From Methanosarcina sp. (lineage in GTDB: Archaea > Halobacteriota > Methanosarcinia > Methanosarcinales > Methanosarcinaceae): DNA of 33,003 nt. Under the pieces are notes generated by a model, which did no database searches, had not been told where the DNA came from, and saw only the letters and a list, made by a program, of their open reading frames with translations. The stretch is from NCBI GenBank assembly GCA_013331275.1, contig DUGT01000069.1, positions 2,789 to 35,791 on the forward strand, written 5' to 3'. The position numbers and the translations under genes are program-made. Shown here one piece after another: positions 1 to 8,547 of the stretch. Each line of letters opens with the position of its first letter. The first letter of the stretch is position 1.

Positions 1-51
1 TTTGCACACATTTTGTACTTGCATACATTTTATGTTTGCATACATTTTAAT
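1..51. repeat. Three tandem 17-bp direct repeats
   Basis: Three copies with a 17-bp period share the core TTGCAYACATTTT (bases 2-14, 19-31, 36-48). The first copy touches the window edge, so the array may continue to the left. The repeats lie about 220 bp upstream of the TrmB-like gene and could be a regulator-binding array or the end of something outside the window. No function is assigned. Confidence 0.8.
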
Positions 52-270
52 GATACTCACCTTTATTCTCTATGAGTTCAAGGTTCATTGCCAAAAGTTG
101 CATAATTTATAATGAAGCTTGCCTTTTTTCACTTAGCTGGAGATTTAGTATCTAAGATTTGTATAAGTATTAAGAGATACATTATTTTACGGCAAATTTC
201 CAGTAACTTAGATCTTTTGACGTATACAAACAGAAAAGATTTAAGTCTATTGTTACATTAGGGGTAACAG
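52..270 (+). promoter_or_regulatory. Upstream region of the TrmB-like gene
   Basis: No gene is visible here. A TATA-like sequence (TGTATAAGTA) lies near 160-169, and a Shine-Dalgarno-like AGGGGTAA at 260-267 sits a few bases before the ATG at 271. The TATA assignment is inference from composition and distance. Confidence 0.4.
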
Positions 271-1053
271 ATGGTCTTACAAATTGATCCTCAGTTAATT
301 CGCAACCTTGAAAAGCTAGGGCTAACCGAAAATGAGGCAAAAGCATATATCGGGCTCGTCAGTTTGAGAGAAGCTACAGCACGTGAAATCCATGAACTTA
401 CAAATGTTCCGAGAGCCAAAATATATGAAATTCTTAAAGTGCTTGCGAAAAAGGGATATCTGGAAGTGAGACAGGGATCTCCAACTTATTTCCGAGCAGT
501 TGATCCAAAAAAGGTAATCGGAGAAATAAAATATGAATTTATAAACTGTGCAATTGAGACGCTTGGTCAGCTTAACGAATTGAGTTATGAACTTCCAAAA
601 ACTTCTCCTGTATGGTACATCCAGAGTGATTGGGGAATAAAGAACCGAATACGTGAAATCATGGCTGGAGTAAAAGAAGAATTGATCATTTTCTCGACCA
701 GCCCTGAATTTCTGCAGGAGTTTGAGCCGGATATAAAAAAACTGGAAAGAACCTGTAATCTAATTTTTATCGTTGATGAACTAGAGAAGTTCAGGTCACT
801 TTCTTTTGAGTTCAAAGAAACCAATAAAGAATTTGCGGATTTCATGGATAACATTATAATTGACGGCATCCAGTATAAAGAAGAATTTTTCATGATTGCC
901 GATGGAAAAGAATCAATAGGTGTTCATAGTGCGGGGAACAAAAGAGAAGCAGTAATAATAAAACTGCCTATTGTCTCTTATATGCAGAAAATGATCTATG
1001 AAAGAGTGCTTGAACCAGGTTTCATCAAAAAGACGAAGCAACTAATGTCTTGA
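271..1053 (+). CDS. TrmB-family transcriptional regulator
   Basis: A 260-residue protein with a winged helix-turn-helix of the TrmB type at about residues 8-78 (LGLTENEAKAYIGL, then VPRAKIYEILKVLAKKGYLE). A longer C-terminal part (about 110-255) resembles the ligand-sensing region of TrmB-like regulators. Members of this family usually bind sugars or other small effectors and act as repressors or activators; the effector here cannot be read from sequence. The ATG is supported by the AGGGGTAA just upstream. The gene stands alone. The last codons and the TGA stop lie inside a MITE-like repeat starting at 1043, so the natural C-terminus may have been altered by insertion. The family call is firm; the target is unknown. 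Confidence 0.85.
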   Translation: MVLQIDPQLIRNLEKLGLTENEAKAYIGLVSLREATAREIHELTNVPRAKIYEILKVLAKKGYLEVRQGSPTYFRAVDPKKVIGEIKYEFINCAIETLGQLNELSYELPKTSPVWYIQSDWGIKNRIREIMAGVKEELIIFSTSPEFLQEFEPDIKKLERTCNLIFIVDELEKFRSLSFEFKETNKEFADFMDNIIIDGIQYKEEFFMIADGKESIGVHSAGNKREAVIIKLPIVSYMQKMIYERVLEPGFIKKTKQLMS

Positions 1054-1169
1054 CAACTTAATTGTTGAGCGTGACCTTGGCAGCTTCTCGTCATAATACA
1101 ATGATTTTAAGCTTAATACAATGATTTTAAGCTTATCAGATTGTCAATGACTAAGTTTTCGTGATACTA
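1043..1169. mobile_element. MITE-like element, copy 1 (with internal 20-bp duplication)
   Basis: The element starts TAATGTCTTGACAA and ends with an imperfect inverted copy (about 17 of 25 positions match). It aligns end to end with 25082-25188: once the internal 20-bp duplication is removed, both are 107 bp. No coding capacity is seen. The left end overlaps the 3' end of the TrmB-like gene and supplies its stop codon. No clear target-site duplication is visible. Confidence 0.7.
1095..1134. repeat. Perfect 20-bp tandem duplication
   Basis: The 20-bp unit AATACAATGATTTTAAGCTT occurs twice without mismatch inside MITE copy 1. The other copy at 25082-25188 has only one diverged unit, so the duplication happened after the copies separated. 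Confidence 0.95.
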
Positions 1170-1434
1170 GCCTGCAGGCAAGGGTTCTTCAGTTTTTCTC
1201 AAATCCACTTAATGCTTTTATGAATGCTATATAAAGCAGAAGTGTACTAACTTTTTAGGGTTATTTTTCTCTTTGAAGATAGAATAAACTCTCTTTTGAG
1301 CACCATGAATATAATTGAAAAACAGTTCTTCTATAAATATAACTATTTTATAAATATAATTGTGGAAATTGTGGAATAATCTGTCTATAAGTTTTCTCAT
1401 TAAACTCAGTTACGGAAATCCACAGGTGTTTGAA
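1170..1434 (+). promoter_or_regulatory. Intergenic region with promoter of the hydrolase gene
   Basis: No gene is visible. Two TATA-like stretches (CTATAAATA near 1331-1339 and TATAAATAT near 1350-1358) lie 75-105 bp before the ATG at 1435. A purine-rich AGGTG at about 1424-1428 is a ribosome-binding site that selects that ATG over an in-frame one at 1360. Confidence 0.5.
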
Positions 1435-2103
1435 ATGAACCGGGTAAAAATTGGAAAAGTTACTATTGAGTGGCTAGGCCATTCCGGCTTTTTATTTGAA
1501 GGAGATGAAAAGAAAATCTATATCGACCCTTATGACCTTAGTGAAGAGCCGGACTTTGAAGATAAAGCTGATATCCTATTAATCACCCATGAGCACTCTG
1601 ATCACTGTAGTCCCGAAGATATAAGAAAGGTCAGGCGGTCGGACTCAACCACCCTGATCCCTGAAAATTTATCCCTTCAATTCAAGGGAGACGCAAGGCG
1701 GATTGCTGAAGGAGATGTGCTGGCCGACGGGCTTGAAATCAAGGGAACCAGAATTGAAGTAGTTCCGGCTTATAATCTCGATAAACCTTATCATCCCCGT
1801 GGACTGGGAGTGGGATATATAGTAGAACTTGGAGGGATCAGAGTCTACCATGCAGGAGACTGCGATTTTATCCCTGAGATGAAAAATATAAATGCCGATG
1901 TCGCCCTTTTGCCTATTGGGGGCACGTACACAATGGATGAGGAGGAGGCAGCAAATGCGGCTGCAGCTATTTCCCCAAAATACGTAATTCCGATGCACTA
2001 CGGGAAGCCAGACATAACAGATGGTGATCCCGAAAAGTTTAAAGCTCTTGTACACAGCAAGAACCCTGAGATCAATGTTATTATTCTTAATTCCCGATTT
2101 TGA
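1435..2103 (+). CDS. UPF0173-type metal-dependent hydrolase (metallo-beta-lactamase fold)
   Basis: A 222-residue protein with the metallo-beta-lactamase metal site THEHSDH, a later HAGDCDF segment providing His and Asp, and the C-terminal PMHYGKP histidine. This arrangement and length match the UPF0173 family (YtkL-like) of predicted metal-dependent hydrolases, whose substrate is generally unknown. An in-frame ATG at 1360 would add 25 residues not expected in the family; the ATG at 1435 has AGGTG upstream and gives the usual start just before the first beta strand (VTIEWLGHSGF). The product is expected to be cytoplasmic. It is probably transcribed separately from rnp4, 56 bp downstream, although readthrough is possible. 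Confidence 0.85.
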   Translation: MNRVKIGKVTIEWLGHSGFLFEGDEKKIYIDPYDLSEEPDFEDKADILLITHEHSDHCSPEDIRKVRRSDSTTLIPENLSLQFKGDARRIAEGDVLADGLEIKGTRIEVVPAYNLDKPYHPRGLGVGYIVELGGIRVYHAGDCDFIPEMKNINADVALLPIGGTYTMDEEEAANAAAAISPKYVIPMHYGKPDITDGDPEKFKALVHSKNPEINVIILNSRF

Positions 2104-2159
2104 TTTTTAAAGAAACTTAAAAACCAGGTCTGGAACGAAAACGCAGGATCAGTTTATCC

Positions 2160-2483
2160 ATGTCCAGAATAGCAAGAAAGCAGCAGAAAAACCTGATTCA
2201 GGTAATTGCAACCCAGCGCATGTGGCGACTTTTTGAGCTTGCAAAAAGCGAGCATGCAGAACACCCTGACCGCAGCGAGCGTTACGTGCAGCTTATAAGG
2301 AACATTTCTATGAGAAACAGGATGAGTGTTCCAAGAGAAATAAAAAGCAGAATTTGCAAACACTGCTATACTTTTCTCGTGCCCGGAAAAAATGCTCGTT
2401 ACAGGCTGAAGGAAGGATATATCGTTATCTCTTGCCAGCGCTGCGGAAAAGAAATGAGATATCCTTACAAAAAATTAAAATAA
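2160..2483 (+). CDS. rnp4: Ribonuclease P protein component 4 (Rpp21/RPR2 type)
   Basis: A 107-residue basic protein. The N-terminal helical part (IARKQQKNLIQVIATQRMWRLFELA) is followed by a zinc ribbon made of ICKHC and SCQRCG pairs, about 30 residues apart. This is the archaeal RNase P subunit Rpp21 (Rnp4). It binds the specificity domain of the RNase P RNA with Rpp29 and helps tRNA 5' maturation. Length and cysteine spacing are normal. It faces srp19 across a strong hairpin at 2483-2550. Confidence 0.93.
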   Translation: MSRIARKQQKNLIQVIATQRMWRLFELAKSEHAEHPDRSERYVQLIRNISMRNRMSVPREIKSRICKHCYTFLVPGKNARYRLKEGYIVISCQRCGKEMRYPYKKLK

Positions 2484-2556
2484 AGGTCACATGGACTTAT
2501 AACAGCTACCTGAAGTCCAAAAGTAAAATTTTCAAGATGTATGTGACTTTTTAGTT
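2483..2556. terminator. Bidirectional terminator-like hairpin between rnp4 and srp19
   Basis: Arms AAGGTCACAT (2483-2492) and ATGTGACTTT (2541-2550) pair outside a second stem GGACTT/AAGTCC (2493-2498 and 2513-2518). T-rich sequence follows on the plus strand (2548-2561). It starts at the last base of the rnp4 stop codon and lies between convergent genes. Confidence 0.6.
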
Positions 2557-2632
2557 TTTTAGGAGTTAGAAGTCCTCCATTTTCTTATTAAGCTCTTCTC
2601 TATTAACTCCTGTTGGAAAGCAATATTAACCT

Positions 2633-2944
2633 TTAGGTTTTGGCAGAACTCTCCGGACCTCGCATCTTCTTTATGGCTAAAGCTATCTGTTTTGCAATAA
2701 CTGTTTTCGGACCATTATCATCCACGAGCACTCTCCCGCTTATTTCCCACCAGGATTTGGGATAGGCTTTTTCAGGCTCTACTTCGGGATTCAGGCCGAG
2801 TTGTCGGGCTGCTTCTTTAATCTCATTAAGCTGCGGTTCCCTTATCGCGTTTTTCCTGGAGATAATTCTGCCGCTGCTCCTTGATTTTGTCTGGTCGAGA
2901 TATACTGGCCAGATTACAAGTTTTCCCCTATCTCTCATCATCAT
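2633..2944 (-). CDS. srp19: Signal recognition particle 19 kDa protein
   Basis: A 103-residue basic protein with the SRP19 landmarks VIWPVYLD near the N-terminus, SRSSGRIISRKNAI (RNA-contacting loop) and KAYPKSWWEISGRVLV. SRP19 binds helices 6 and 8 of the 7S RNA and prepares it for SRP54 in cotranslational targeting. Three consecutive ATG codons (2944, 2941, 2938) could start translation; the third gives MRDRGK, but the sequence does not decide. It is convergent with rnp4 and divergent from the gene at 3101. Confidence 0.93.
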   Translation of the reverse strand: MMMRDRGKLVIWPVYLDQTKSRSSGRIISRKNAIREPQLNEIKEAARQLGLNPEVEPEKAYPKSWWEISGRVLVDDNGPKTVIAKQIALAIKKMRGPESSAKT

Positions 2945-3100
2945 GGTTATCTTCGTCCTAAATTGCTTTCATGAAATTTAAAACTGCCCCGGAGACTTCT
3001 ACGAACCAGGACTTTTTCCTGTATATGAAAAATTTTATTATATTGAAACTATAACCTGTAATTATTTATCTTTCCCGGACAAACCCTTCACGGTGTTAAT
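2945..3100. promoter_or_regulatory. Divergent promoter region, srp19 and the 81-residue protein gene
   Basis: The region has AT-rich cores usable in both directions. A TATA-like TTTTATTATATT at about 3031-3042 lies 60 bp before the plus-strand ATG. A minus-strand TTCATATACA lies about 75 bp before srp19. Promoter assignment is inference. Confidence 0.4.
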
Positions 3101-3346
3101 ATGATTCCGTCATTTTCAATTGATGAAAAGGTAAGAGCATATATAAGAAAGAGCGGGCAGGATTTCAGGGTCTGCACCTCTCCTGAGGGCCCTGTGCTTC
3201 TTCCAATCGGTACAGCCAAGCCCAAGCCGTCAGACCTTAAAATCCTGATTGGCAGCAATATTCTTTATGTTTCCAAGCTTCAAGCAAAGTATATAAAGAA
3301 AGTTGAGTGGGCTATGGTGGAAAGGTTTCTGAACCAACAAAGTTAA
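3101..3346 (+). CDS. Small hypothetical protein, 81 residues
   Basis: I do not recognise this protein. It is a compact, soluble-looking, basic product with no signal peptide or membrane segment. Its middle (PEGPVLLPIGTAKPKPSDLKI) suggests a small beta-rich fold followed by a C-terminal helix (YIKKVEWAMVERFLN). The start is supported by CGGTG about 7 bp before the ATG and a TATA-like box about 60 bp upstream. It is divergent from srp19 and codon use looks like that of its neighbours, so it is probably real. A single Cys (residue 25) is present and no metal-binding motif is seen. Confidence 0.7.
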   Translation: MIPSFSIDEKVRAYIRKSGQDFRVCTSPEGPVLLPIGTAKPKPSDLKILIGSNILYVSKLQAKYIKKVEWAMVERFLNQQS

Positions 3347-3639
3347 TGATAGACAGATTCAAACTTTCAGAACGTGAAACTTAGTAATATAGTTAAGGCA
3401 TAAAAGTAAGTGTAAAGACGATAGGTTGAGGGCCTATTTTCGTAGGAATTAGTGAATTCGAACGTACAATCGACAACCTTGATTGCTATCCCTTTGATAC
3501 TCTTGGCGAGCGAGGCAGAACGTACCAGCTTTTGGGATAAAACGAATCTGGTTATCAGTGAATTGAATGAGGCTCTAGCGACGTGAATTTGGGATTATCC
3601 AGTTTATTAATCCAGTTTATGCATCAATATCTAAGGGCC
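3347..3639. other. Intergenic region with gene remnant, downstream end of the lipoprotein array
   Basis: No intact gene is seen beyond the remnant listed separately at 3452-3586. The right part (about 3608-3635) repeats sequence found at about 5207-5235 between the last two lipoprotein copies. The repeated unit of the array therefore includes DNA downstream of the coding region. Confidence 0.5.
3452..3586 (+). pseudogene. Possible C-terminal remnant of an unidentified gene
   Basis: A GTG-initiated frame of 44 codons ends in LVISELNEALAT and reads like genuine protein (LILLASEAERTSFWDKTN upstream). It has no ribosome-binding site and is closed by a TAG three codons upstream. A stretch at 11767-11787 on the far side of the lipoprotein array shares AATGAGGCTCT and ends similarly (INEALVA). 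This may be the leftover tail of a gene, but the evidence is thin. Confidence 0.25.
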
Positions 3640-5164
3640 TTAACTTATAAAATTTCTACAATTATTTCTTGCTGCAATTATGTTTAGTTTTTTATCAAGT
3701 ATAATGTCCTGGTCAATAAATGAGTAATGTCCCCACATATACTCACTTTTGAAAGATAATCTTACTATTGTGGCGTTAGATAAATCCATCTGTGTAATGT
3801 CCCTATTCTCTTCAGAACGAAGTTCGTAGGTTTGATTCTTTAAGATTGCTGTTTTATCAAACTTTTTTGACGTATGGATTAGTTCCTTTCCAGCATCATC
3901 AACGACAATGAAACTGTTTACAGGAAATCCAGTATCATCAACAGTACTGAAATTATTTACAAAAGTTATGTTCCTTTCAGGTATGACCTTTAATGCATAG
4001 ACAATACTTATCCTGGGTTTGTTATCTCGGAACGCCTTTTCCATGTCTTCGAAATCAGCTCTGTTAAAGAATTCAAATATATTTCTGTTTACCCAGTTGG
4101 GCCATATGTACGGAAACTCCTCAAGGTCAGGTTTAAAAGAGTTATCATCAGCAGAACCATTGTTATAAGGCGGTATGCCAAAAATTACCGAGTAATCATA
4201 ACTTTCTGCTAGTTTCAGAGCTTCAATACTTCTTTCGAAAGAGGTTGAGGAAACAGGAGTTTCATTATATATTAGTAAAAATGATTCATTGTACAGCGAA
4301 GTAACCTGAAAAATAATAGACCCGTTTATAGTTTGTCCGGGAGATATAGTTGTATCTTTAATTTTAGTTTCTTTTTCAAGATCTGATAATACATCCAGCA
4401 GATCTGAATCTTGTGATAGCATATCCAGATCCGAGTCCAGATTTTCAGGTTCAGTTTTGACGTTAAATATATTATCCCCAGTGTGTAAGTTAAGATCACT
4501 TAGCCTGAAATCGAGATTCTTTGAACCATTATTCTTTATTGAAAGTCCATATACAGCGTAATACCTTCCTGTTATATCATGTCCAGCTTTATTCCCATAG
4601 TTGCCTTCATCAGCTTTGAATATACATAACTTACTATTTTTCTCTTTAACTTTTAATTGGATGTTATCGGGGGTTATCAGGACCGTATTATTATCGTCTG
4701 CAAGCTTTAACTCTAAAGAGTTTGTGGGAGTAAAAACACGAATAGTATCATTGTCAGCGGCTTTAATGATCTTCGCAGTACTTACCCAGCCAATTCCCAG
4801 ACTATTTCGGAGGTAATCTCTGAGTCTAGAACCTTCGCTACCAGGGACGTTATCCCAACTAAAAATATAATTTTCTATGTTTTCTGAATTATCATGCATA
4901 TAAACGCTTGAAAAGGATGTTACTTCAATTTCAGGAACATTTCCTTCTTTAGACGACAGGGCTGCTGATGATTGATTTGCTGATTCTTTTTGTAGAAGCT
5001 CAGCTGATTGATTAACTGGTTCAGTTGATTGATTAACTGGTTCAGTTGATTGATTAATCTGTTCATCGGATCGACTAACCTTACTTCCCTCAATGCATCC
5101 GCTGAGAATAATGAAGATTACCAGAATAGTTATTACGAATTTAGGCGTTAATCCTCAACCCCAA
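3640..5164 (-). pseudogene. Lipoprotein array copy 5, frameshifted in the signal peptide
   Basis: From 4899 down to 3640 there is an open frame of 419 codons (MHDNSENIENYIFSWDNV onward) homologous to the body of its four paralogs. The missing N-terminus is still present upstream. TTG at 5164 begins LGLRINA and then hits TAA at 5143-5141, whereas KFVITILVIFIILSGC with a proper lipobox continues in another frame. One indel near 5141-5150 separates them. The frame carrying the lipobox has no ATG, GTG or TTG before the cysteine. Either the copy is dead as a lipoprotein, or a cytoplasmic product starts at ATG 4899. It also carries a 7-residue repeat (NQSTEPV) absent from the others. An error in the sequence cannot be excluded. 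Confidence 0.7.
5006..5066 (-). repeat. 21-bp tandem repeats coding NQSTEPV
   Basis: Two identical 21-bp units (5006-5026 and 5027-5047) and a partial third encode a repeated N-Q-S-T-E-P-V linker just after the lipobox of array copy 5. The linker would lengthen the stalk between the lipid anchor and the folded domain. Only this copy has it. Confidence 0.85.
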
Positions 5165-5273
5165 TCTGTCATTAACTGTTAGCAAATAACTAAACCTGAT
5201 TGTGTAATCATTGACTCAGTATCCTGTTTTTGTGGCAAAGAGAATCCAGTTTATGCATCAATTACTAAGAGGC

Positions 5274-6692
5274 TCAACTTATTAAGTTATTAGAGCAGTT
5301 TCTTGCCGCAATTATATTCAGTTTTTTATCCATTATAACATCCTGATTAACAGATGTTATACGTCCCCATTCATAATAACTCGTGAAATGAATCTTTACT
5401 ATTGTGGCATTAGAGAAATTAACCTGCTGAGCTTCCCCATTTTCTCCGGAAAGGAGTTCATAGGTTTGATTCTTTAAAATTACTATTTTATCACTATTTG
5501 ATGCGTTAGTTAGCTCTTTCCCGGTATCATCTATAACAATAAAGTTGTTTTGAGAAATTTTAGATTTTTTAGAAGTTATAGTTATGTTCCTTTCAGGTAT
5601 AACCTTTAACACGTAGACGACTTTTGTCTGCGGTATATATTCCAAAGATAAGTTTTCCATTTCTTCGTGATCGGCCCTGTCAAAGAATTCAAATATACTT
5701 CTGTTTACCCAGTTAGCCCATATGTACGGATAATCCTCAAGGTTAGGTTTAAAAGAGTTATCGTCAGAGGAACCACTATTATAAGGCGGTATGCCAAAAA
5801 TTCCCGAGTAATTGTAACGTTCCGCCATTTTCAGAGCTTCAATACTTTTTTCGAAAGATGCTAAGGGAACAGGAGTTTCATTATACATCAGCAGGAATGA
5901 TTTGTTATATAGAGAATTAACCTGAAAAACAACAGATCCATTTATAGTCTGCCTGGGAGATAGAGTTGTATCTTCAACTTTAGTTTCATTTTCAATATCT
6001 TGTGGGACATTTAAACAGGACGAAAATAGATCCTCAGGTTCAATTGCGGTATTAAATACATGGCCTCCGTCACGCAGATAAAGTTCATTCAATTTAAAAT
6101 CGAGGTAATTTGAACCGTTATTCTTTATTGAAAGCCCATATACAGCATAATACCTTTCTGTTATATTATATACGGGCGTTTTCTTATTATAGTCAGTTTC
6201 AACTTGATATATTTGAAGACTATTATTTTTCTTCTTTACTTTTAATTGGATTTGATTTGGGGTTATTAGAACTGTATTTTTATCATCCGAAAGCTCAAAC
6301 TCTAAAGAATTTATGGGCGTAAAAACACGGATAGTATTATTGCCATCGGTTTTAATGATCTTCGCAGTATTTACCCAGTCAACTCCCAGATCATTCCCGA
6401 GATAATAGCGAAGTTTAGAATCTTCGTGACCTGGGACATTATCCCAACTAAAAATATAATTATACTTTTCTACGTTTGCTAAATTATCATGCATATAAAC
6501 GCTTGAAAAGGATGTTACTTCAATTTCAGGAATATTTTTTTCTCTGGATGACAGAGCTGCTGCTGATTGATTTTCCGGCGTTATATTTACTGACCCTTGA
6601 TATGCTGACTCATTTAGTTGAATGACATTATTTTCTTCAACGCATCCACTAAAAATAGTAAAGAGTATCAGAATAAGGATTAAAGTTCGCAA
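5274..6692 (-). CDS. Surface lipoprotein, array copy 4 (unknown function)
   Basis: A 472-residue predicted lipoprotein: signal MRTLILILILFTIFSGC with Cys17 as lipidation site, then an Asn/Ser/Glu-rich linker and the family motif PEIEVTSFSSVYMHDN. A central region (YYAVYGLSIKNNGSNYLDFKL through SPRQTINGSVVFQV and SFLLMYNE) resembles the Ig-like DUF4352 pattern. A conserved motif YPYIWANWVNRSIFEFF follows, then a C-terminal beta-rich domain. Many N-x-S/T sequons suggest a glycosylated extracellular protein. The frame is closed by TGA two codons before TTG 6692; the aligned first codon of its relatives is CTG here, so TTG at 6692 is the best start. It is closest to copy 5 in the middle region. 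Function is unknown. Confidence 0.75.
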   Translation of the reverse strand: MRTLILILILFTIFSGCVEENNVIQLNESAYQGSVNITPENQSAAALSSREKNIPEIEVTSFSSVYMHDNLANVEKYNYIFSWDNVPGHEDSKLRYYLGNDLGVDWVNTAKIIKTDGNNTIRVFTPINSLEFELSDDKNTVLITPNQIQLKVKKKNNSLQIYQVETDYNKKTPVYNITERYYAVYGLSIKNNGSNYLDFKLNELYLRDGGHVFNTAIEPEDLFSSCLNVPQDIENETKVEDTTLSPRQTINGSVVFQVNSLYNKSFLLMYNETPVPLASFEKSIEALKMAERYNYSGIFGIPPYNSGSSDDNSFKPNLEDYPYIWANWVNRSIFEFFDRADHEEMENLSLEYIPQTKVVYVLKVIPERNITITSKKSKISQNNFIVIDDTGKELTNASNSDKIVILKNQTYELLSGENGEAQQVNFSNATIVKIHFTSYYEWGRITSVNQDVIMDKKLNIIAARNCSNNLIS

Positions 6693-6908
6693 TCCCAGTC
6701 ATCCCCGGTTAATTCCGATAAGCTTTGTATAATTCCTCTAAGAGAGAATAGCTTTCATGAATTTAAAATGAACGAAATAGTATATTTTTTCTTGTTTATT
6801 TCAGCTTTATCGAAGCTATTTTAGATATGTTTTCTACAGAGCCTGAGTTATTACATTGGGATTGTTGAAAGGGTATGAATACCCCCTTCCTTTACCCTTT
6901 TTTAAATT

Positions 6909-8342
6909 TCAAGTTATGATTTTAAGACAATGATATCTTGCTACAACTAGATTCATTTTTTCATCCAGTATAAGATCCTGATCAATGATTGGTACACGCT
7001 TCGCTAGTAGCCATCCATAGTCGTTAAAATATGAAATATTTATTACTGTTGCATTAGAGAAATTCATCTGTGGAATATTCGTATTTTTGGAATAGCGTTT
7101 ATAGGTTTTATTGTTTAATATTGCTATTTTATCAATCCTGGATGTGTTAATTAGTTCCTCTCCAGTATCGTCAACGACAATGAAATAGTTGTTTTGGTAA
7201 GATGATGTTGTGTCTCTTTCAAGTATTGACGTTATGTTCCTTTCGGGTATGACCTTTAATGCATAGATAACTTCTGTATGGGGGATATCAGTACTATAGG
7301 AACTGGGTGTTAGAAGTCCCTCTGAATCAGCCTTATTAAAAAACTCAAATACACTTCGGTTTACCCAATTGGGCCATATATACGGGTACTCTTTAAGGTC
7401 AGGCTCAAAAGAAGAGTTATCATAAAAATCTGTATAAGGTGGCATGCCAAAAACTGCCGAGTAATCGTAATATTCTACGGCTCTCAGAACTTTTATGCAT
7501 TTTTCAAAAGATGCTGAAGAAATAGGAGTGTCATTATACATCAGTAAAAACGATTCATTATACAATGAATTAACCTGAAAAATGACATACCCACGTATAG
7601 TTTGTCCAGGAAAAAGAATTGCATCTTCAATTTTAGTTTCGGTTTCAAGAACTGACAATACCTCATTATTACTAGAATATTGGCTTTCAGGTTCATTTGT
7701 GGTATTAAATATCTGATTCCCGTCAAGTACATGGAGTTCATTTAATTTAAAATTGAGGTTACTTGAACCATTATTCTTTATTGACAGACCATATACCGCG
7801 TAATAATATTCAGTGATGTCGGATATGGGTTCGTATTCAAGCCTGCAGACACGAATCTTACCGTTTTCTTTTTTGATTTTTTTCGAATCATAATAAGAAT
7901 CGGAGCCAATGGTTGTTAGAATCTTACTTTTATTGTCTTCAAGCGTAAATTCCAGCGAATTTTCGGATGTAAACACACGAATAGTCTCATTATCATTGAT
8001 TTTGACAATCTGTGCATTATCTGCCCAATCAATACCCATATCATTCTTGAGATAATTTATGAAGCTCGGACTTTCGTTCCCAGGAACGTCATCCCAGCTA
8101 AAAAGATATTCATACACTTTTTCTGTATTATCATGCATATAAATGCTTGAAAAGGATGTAACTTCGATTTCAGGTATATTTTCCTCTTCTGGGGACAGGT
8201 TTGTAGATGATATATTTCCTGATGCCGCATTTACTGACCCTTGATATGCTGACTCATTTGATTGTGTGACATTATTTTCTCCAACGCATCCGCTAAAAAT
8301 AGTAAAGAGTGTCAGAATAAGGATTAAAACTCGCAATTCCAA
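6909..8342 (-). CDS. Surface lipoprotein, array copy 3 (unknown function)
   Basis: A 477-residue predicted lipoprotein. The signal MELRVLILILTLFTIFSGC puts the lipidated Cys at 19, followed by a low-complexity stalk, the PEIEVTSFSSIYMHDN motif, a DUF4352-like central beta domain, YPYIWPNWVNRSVFEFF and a C-terminal domain with ERNITSILERDTTSSYQ. The N-terminal third matches copy 2 best (SNESAYQGSVNAA), whereas the C-terminal third matches copy 1, so it is a mosaic. The start is TTG directly after an in-frame TGA, in the string ATGATTG preceded by GGG. More than fifteen N-x-S/T sequons are present. No enzyme motif is recognised. Confidence 0.78.
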   Translation of the reverse strand: MELRVLILILTLFTIFSGCVGENNVTQSNESAYQGSVNAASGNISSTNLSPEEENIPEIEVTSFSSIYMHDNTEKVYEYLFSWDDVPGNESPSFINYLKNDMGIDWADNAQIVKINDNETIRVFTSENSLEFTLEDNKSKILTTIGSDSYYDSKKIKKENGKIRVCRLEYEPISDITEYYYAVYGLSIKNNGSSNLNFKLNELHVLDGNQIFNTTNEPESQYSSNNEVLSVLETETKIEDAILFPGQTIRGYVIFQVNSLYNESFLLMYNDTPISSASFEKCIKVLRAVEYYDYSAVFGMPPYTDFYDNSSFEPDLKEYPYIWPNWVNRSVFEFFNKADSEGLLTPSSYSTDIPHTEVIYALKVIPERNITSILERDTTSSYQNNYFIVVDDTGEELINTSRIDKIAILNNKTYKRYSKNTNIPQMNFSNATVINISYFNDYGWLLAKRVPIIDQDLILDEKMNLVVARYHCLKIIT

Positions 8343-8547
8343 TCATCCCCGGTTAATTCCGATTGGCTTCGTAGAATTCCTCTAAGAGAATAAGAGTCTT
8401 CATGAATTTAAAATGAACGAAATAATGTATTATTCTTGTTTATTTTAGCTTATTGAAGCTATTTTAGACAGGTTTTCTATAGAATCCGGAATATTACAAG
8501 GGGATAAGGAGAAGCATGAATACCCGCCCTTTACTACTTCCAAAATT

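Noticed and set aside
1-51. CRISPR array
   Set aside because: The repeat unit is only 17 bp with no unique spacers; the copies are directly adjacent.
3455-3480. tRNA-like TTCGAAC arm
   Set aside because: No acceptor, D or anticodon stems can be formed around it.
8343-8410. Conserved 16-codon leader peptide (MKTLILLEEFYEAN) upstream of array lipoproteins
   Set aside because: Present before copies 2-to-3 and 1-to-2 boundaries but frame-broken before copy 4, so more likely shared ancestry of the spacer than a maintained peptide.
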